Shown in pieces: positions 54,450 to 55,990 of a stretch of DNA of 55,990 bases. Below the pieces are notes generated by a model, which made no database searches, was not told the DNA's origin, and saw only the letters and a list, made by a program, of their open reading frames with translations. The first letter of the stretch is position 1. The number at the start of each line of letters is the position of its first letter. Source of the stretch: Bacteroidales bacterium (GTDB lineage Bacteria > Bacteroidota > Bacteroidia > Bacteroidales > VadinHA17); assembly GCA_024763075.1 (NCBI GenBank), contig JANTGF010000017.1, positions 1-55,990 of the forward strand. Reading direction: 5' to 3'. The translations under genes and the position numbers were made by a program.

Positions 54450-55517
54450 TCATTTAATCTCCACCTTACTCTCATGTGCCAGGTTCAGGTTTCCGGAAAT
54501 AATAACCGTATCACCGGGTTCAAGGGTAGCACCGCGTTCTGTATTGGCTGTTACTGCGTATGAATCACTGTTCTCCAAATCTATATTTACGTAGGTCCAG
54601 AAGGCAATACCGCTTTTGTAAACAAAAAGTACTTCCTGATTTTGCCGTAATAATACGGCTGACTTTGGCACGACCAACTTGTCAGATACCTGATTTTCTA
54701 TCAGTACCTTAACATTCATTCCGTCCATAAGGGAACCTGTGTTCTCAACCCGGGCTTTTACCTTTACCAGTCCGTTTTCCTCAACCATGGGGTTGATCTC
54801 CGAAATTTTACCGTTCACGGGCTCATCCAGTGAAAAAGGAATGATCTTGATTTCCTTTCCCAACTCTATTTCCATTAATTCGGTTTCCATAACCGAGAAT
54901 TCCACGTTAAAGAATTTATCATTTATAAGTGTGCAAAAATCTTCACCCGGACTCACCATTTCATAAGCTGTGTACTTCAGATTGGCTATTTTCCCGTCAA
55001 AAGGGGCATACATGGTAGTGGCTTTGTATTCATATTCGGCAGTGAGCAATTGACTTTCGGCATCAAGAATTCCCGTACGTATTTTAGCTGTATTCAGTAT
55101 TTCATCGGGTATTTCATCGTAATTATTCGTTTTATAGCCTCTCATCATTAAAAAATCCTTCATTTCCACTTCGGCTTTTTGCTTTTGGAGGCGTGCTTTT
55201 TCCAGTTGTTGTTTTTGTCCGAATTGCGCAAGACGGGCGATAACCTGACCTTTTTTTACCCAGTCGCCGTTTTTAACCGGAAGATATTCCAGCTCTGCGC
55301 CGGTTCGAAACTTCAGACTGCTGTGTTTCAGAGCCTCCAGTTTCCCGTTGCTCACCAGTTCTTTTTTAAAGATGGTGGGTTGCAATACCATTACATCCAC
55401 CGGGTTTCGTTCAACAAGATGGGCTTGTTTGGCTATGGCCTCTTCATCAATTTTTTGTTTGGGCTTACATCCTGCTGCAAGAATCAGGATGACAAAGATC
55501 AGATGTTTTATTTTCAC
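54450..55517 (-). CDS. Periplasmic adaptor (membrane fusion protein) of the RND efflux system
   Basis: A 355-residue HlyD/AcrA-type lipoprotein (lipobox LILAAGCK, Cys17). It has the lipoyl half-motifs GAELEYLPVKNGDWVKKGQV and TTMYAPFDGKIANLKYTAYE, a short helical hairpin between (FGQKQQLEKARLQKQKAEVE), a beta-barrel (GKEIKIIPFSLDEPVNGKIS) and a membrane-proximal domain (VVPKSAVLLRQNQEVLFVYK). It joins the RND pump to an outer-membrane channel; no TolC-like gene is in the window. The start codon is GTG, as no ATG is near. It heads the leftward efflux locus. Confidence 0.9.
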   Translation of the reverse strand: MKIKHLIFVILILAAGCKPKQKIDEEAIAKQAHLVERNPVDVMVLQPTIFKKELVSNGKLEALKHSSLKFRTGAELEYLPVKNGDWVKKGQVIARLAQFGQKQQLEKARLQKQKAEVEMKDFLMMRGYKTNNYDEIPDEILNTAKIRTGILDAESQLLTAEYEYKATTMYAPFDGKIANLKYTAYEMVSPGEDFCTLINDKFFNVEFSVMETELMEIELGKEIKIIPFSLDEPVNGKISEINPMVEENGLVKVKARVENTGSLMDGMNVKVLIENQVSDKLVVPKSAVLLRQNQEVLFVYKSGIAFWTYVNIDLENSDSYAVTANTERGATLEPGDTVIISGNLNLAHESKVEIK

Positions 55518-55625
55518 GTGTTTAAAATTAGGTTTGTTTTTTTATGGATGAATATATTAATTATTTCTCTTTTTTCTATATTTTTTTCAGTAATTATAAA
55601 TTATTCAAATCCTAATTGGTAAAAT

Positions 55626-55633
55626 CAAAAATA
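55626..55633 (-). promoter_or_regulatory. Candidate -7 box (TATTTTTG) for the efflux operon
   Basis: An exact TAnnTTTG match on the minus strand, 109 bases upstream of the adaptor GTG. No -33 element is clear. Confidence 0.3.
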
Positions 55634-55868
55634 TTTGCTATATTTACATAGTTATAGGGGAGCTACCAGAACTGGGATCTAAGTGCATATAGGAACAGTT
55701 TTATGTGAGGTTTCCCTTTCATTTTTATTAATGGTTTCTAAAGGTTTCTAAAGGTTTCTATTGTTCCTGAGTTTCTATTGTCTTGAAACAGTGGTGCAAT
55801 CAAAGATTTCGACTGTTTCGGGATGCCTGTTATTTCATAAAATTAAGCAATATCTTTCAGTTAAGCAG

Positions 55869-55888
55869 AGACGCGATGCATCGCGTCT
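55869..55888. repeat. 20-nt palindrome, variant half-site
   Basis: Half-site AGACGCGATG with its exact complement. Compared with AGACGCCATG at 48984, 49413 and 53972 the C to G change is matched in the other arm, so pairing is kept. Confidence 0.8.
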
Positions 55889-55990
55889 TTACTACAATCT
55901 GGCAACTTCTCTCAGTCACCCCATCACTCCGTCCCTCCCTCACTCATTCCCTCATTTTCGCATTTAAACAAACCCTCATCGTATCTTCCT

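Larger units (their letters stand above)
55518..55990. other. 473-base gap upstream of the efflux locus
   Basis: No credible gene. It has an AT-rich promoter-like part (55550-55660), a GGTTTCTAA tandem block (55731-55780), a 20-nt palindrome (55869-55888) and a CCCTCACTCATTCCCTCATT-like C-rich tract (55917-55965) at the right edge. Confidence 0.5.

Overview
The window looks like a chromosomal segment of a Bacteroidota bacterium, probably Bacteroidales/Marinilabiliales-like. The reasons are moderate-to-low GC, a TonB-dependent receptor with STN and carboxypeptidase-regulatory domains, a peptidase with a type IX secretion (T9SS) sorting domain, a PorE-like OmpA/TPR/PD40 protein, several matches to the Bacteroidota promoter box TAnnTTTG, weak Shine-Dalgarno sequences, and an ECF sigma/membrane protein/adhesin-type operon. 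A citrate lyase, methylmalonyl-CoA epimerase and rubredoxin suggest an anaerobic or fermentative life style. I saw no rRNA, tRNA, CRISPR array or prophage.

Layout. 1-3118 (+): end of a hypothetical protein and a TonB-dependent receptor. 3156-9326 (-): T9SS-exported M1 peptidase, then an operon of two glycoside-hydrolase-like proteins (GH63/MGH1-like and DUF2961/GH172-like). 9555-15896 (+): UshA-like nucleotidase lipoprotein, a beta-propeller-like lipoprotein coupled to a GH38-like protein, and a DDAH-like hydrolase. 16157-21909 (-): M16 protease and a YncE/phosphoesterase fusion. 21979-25278 (+): QueE, PorE-like protein, Tag glycosylase. 25303-28663 (-): a tight three-gene signalling operon of methyltransferase, six-TM hybrid histidine kinase and response regulator. 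29221-33230 (+): methylmalonyl-CoA epimerase, CitD-CitE fusion, CitF and a 54-residue rubredoxin. 33248-34702 (-): PepD. 35166-39857 (+): isocitrate-type dehydrogenase, HD-domain protein, SLC13 permease and CysQ. 40713-44169 (-): isoaspartyl peptidase/asparaginase and the ECF sigma operon. 44939-55517 (-): an RND efflux locus (adaptor, two different RND permeases, two tandem PadR regulators, one broken) into which repeat-borne passengers have been placed: a RAYT/Y1 transposase, a truncated RAYT derivative and an S23-type four-helix-bundle gene.

The most unusual material is non-coding or repeat-borne. (1) Two inverted copies of a 110-123 nt intergenic element (34893-35002 and 40121-40243) share a conserved core, but each has its own self-complementary arms; an inner hairpin shows a compensatory A-T to G-C change, as expected of a structured RNA or DNA hairpin. 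(2) Palindromes built on ATGCAT with GAGACGC half-sites lie near and inside the RAYT gene, in frame, and recur elsewhere, suggesting a REP/RAYT system whose transposase gene carries its own repeat. (3) The methyltransferase/six-TM hybrid kinase/receiver operon resembles the gene logic of fatty-acid-methyl-ester quorum sensing (PhcBSR-like). (4) Many gaps hold degenerate 8-20 bp tandem repeats that bracket or separate genes.
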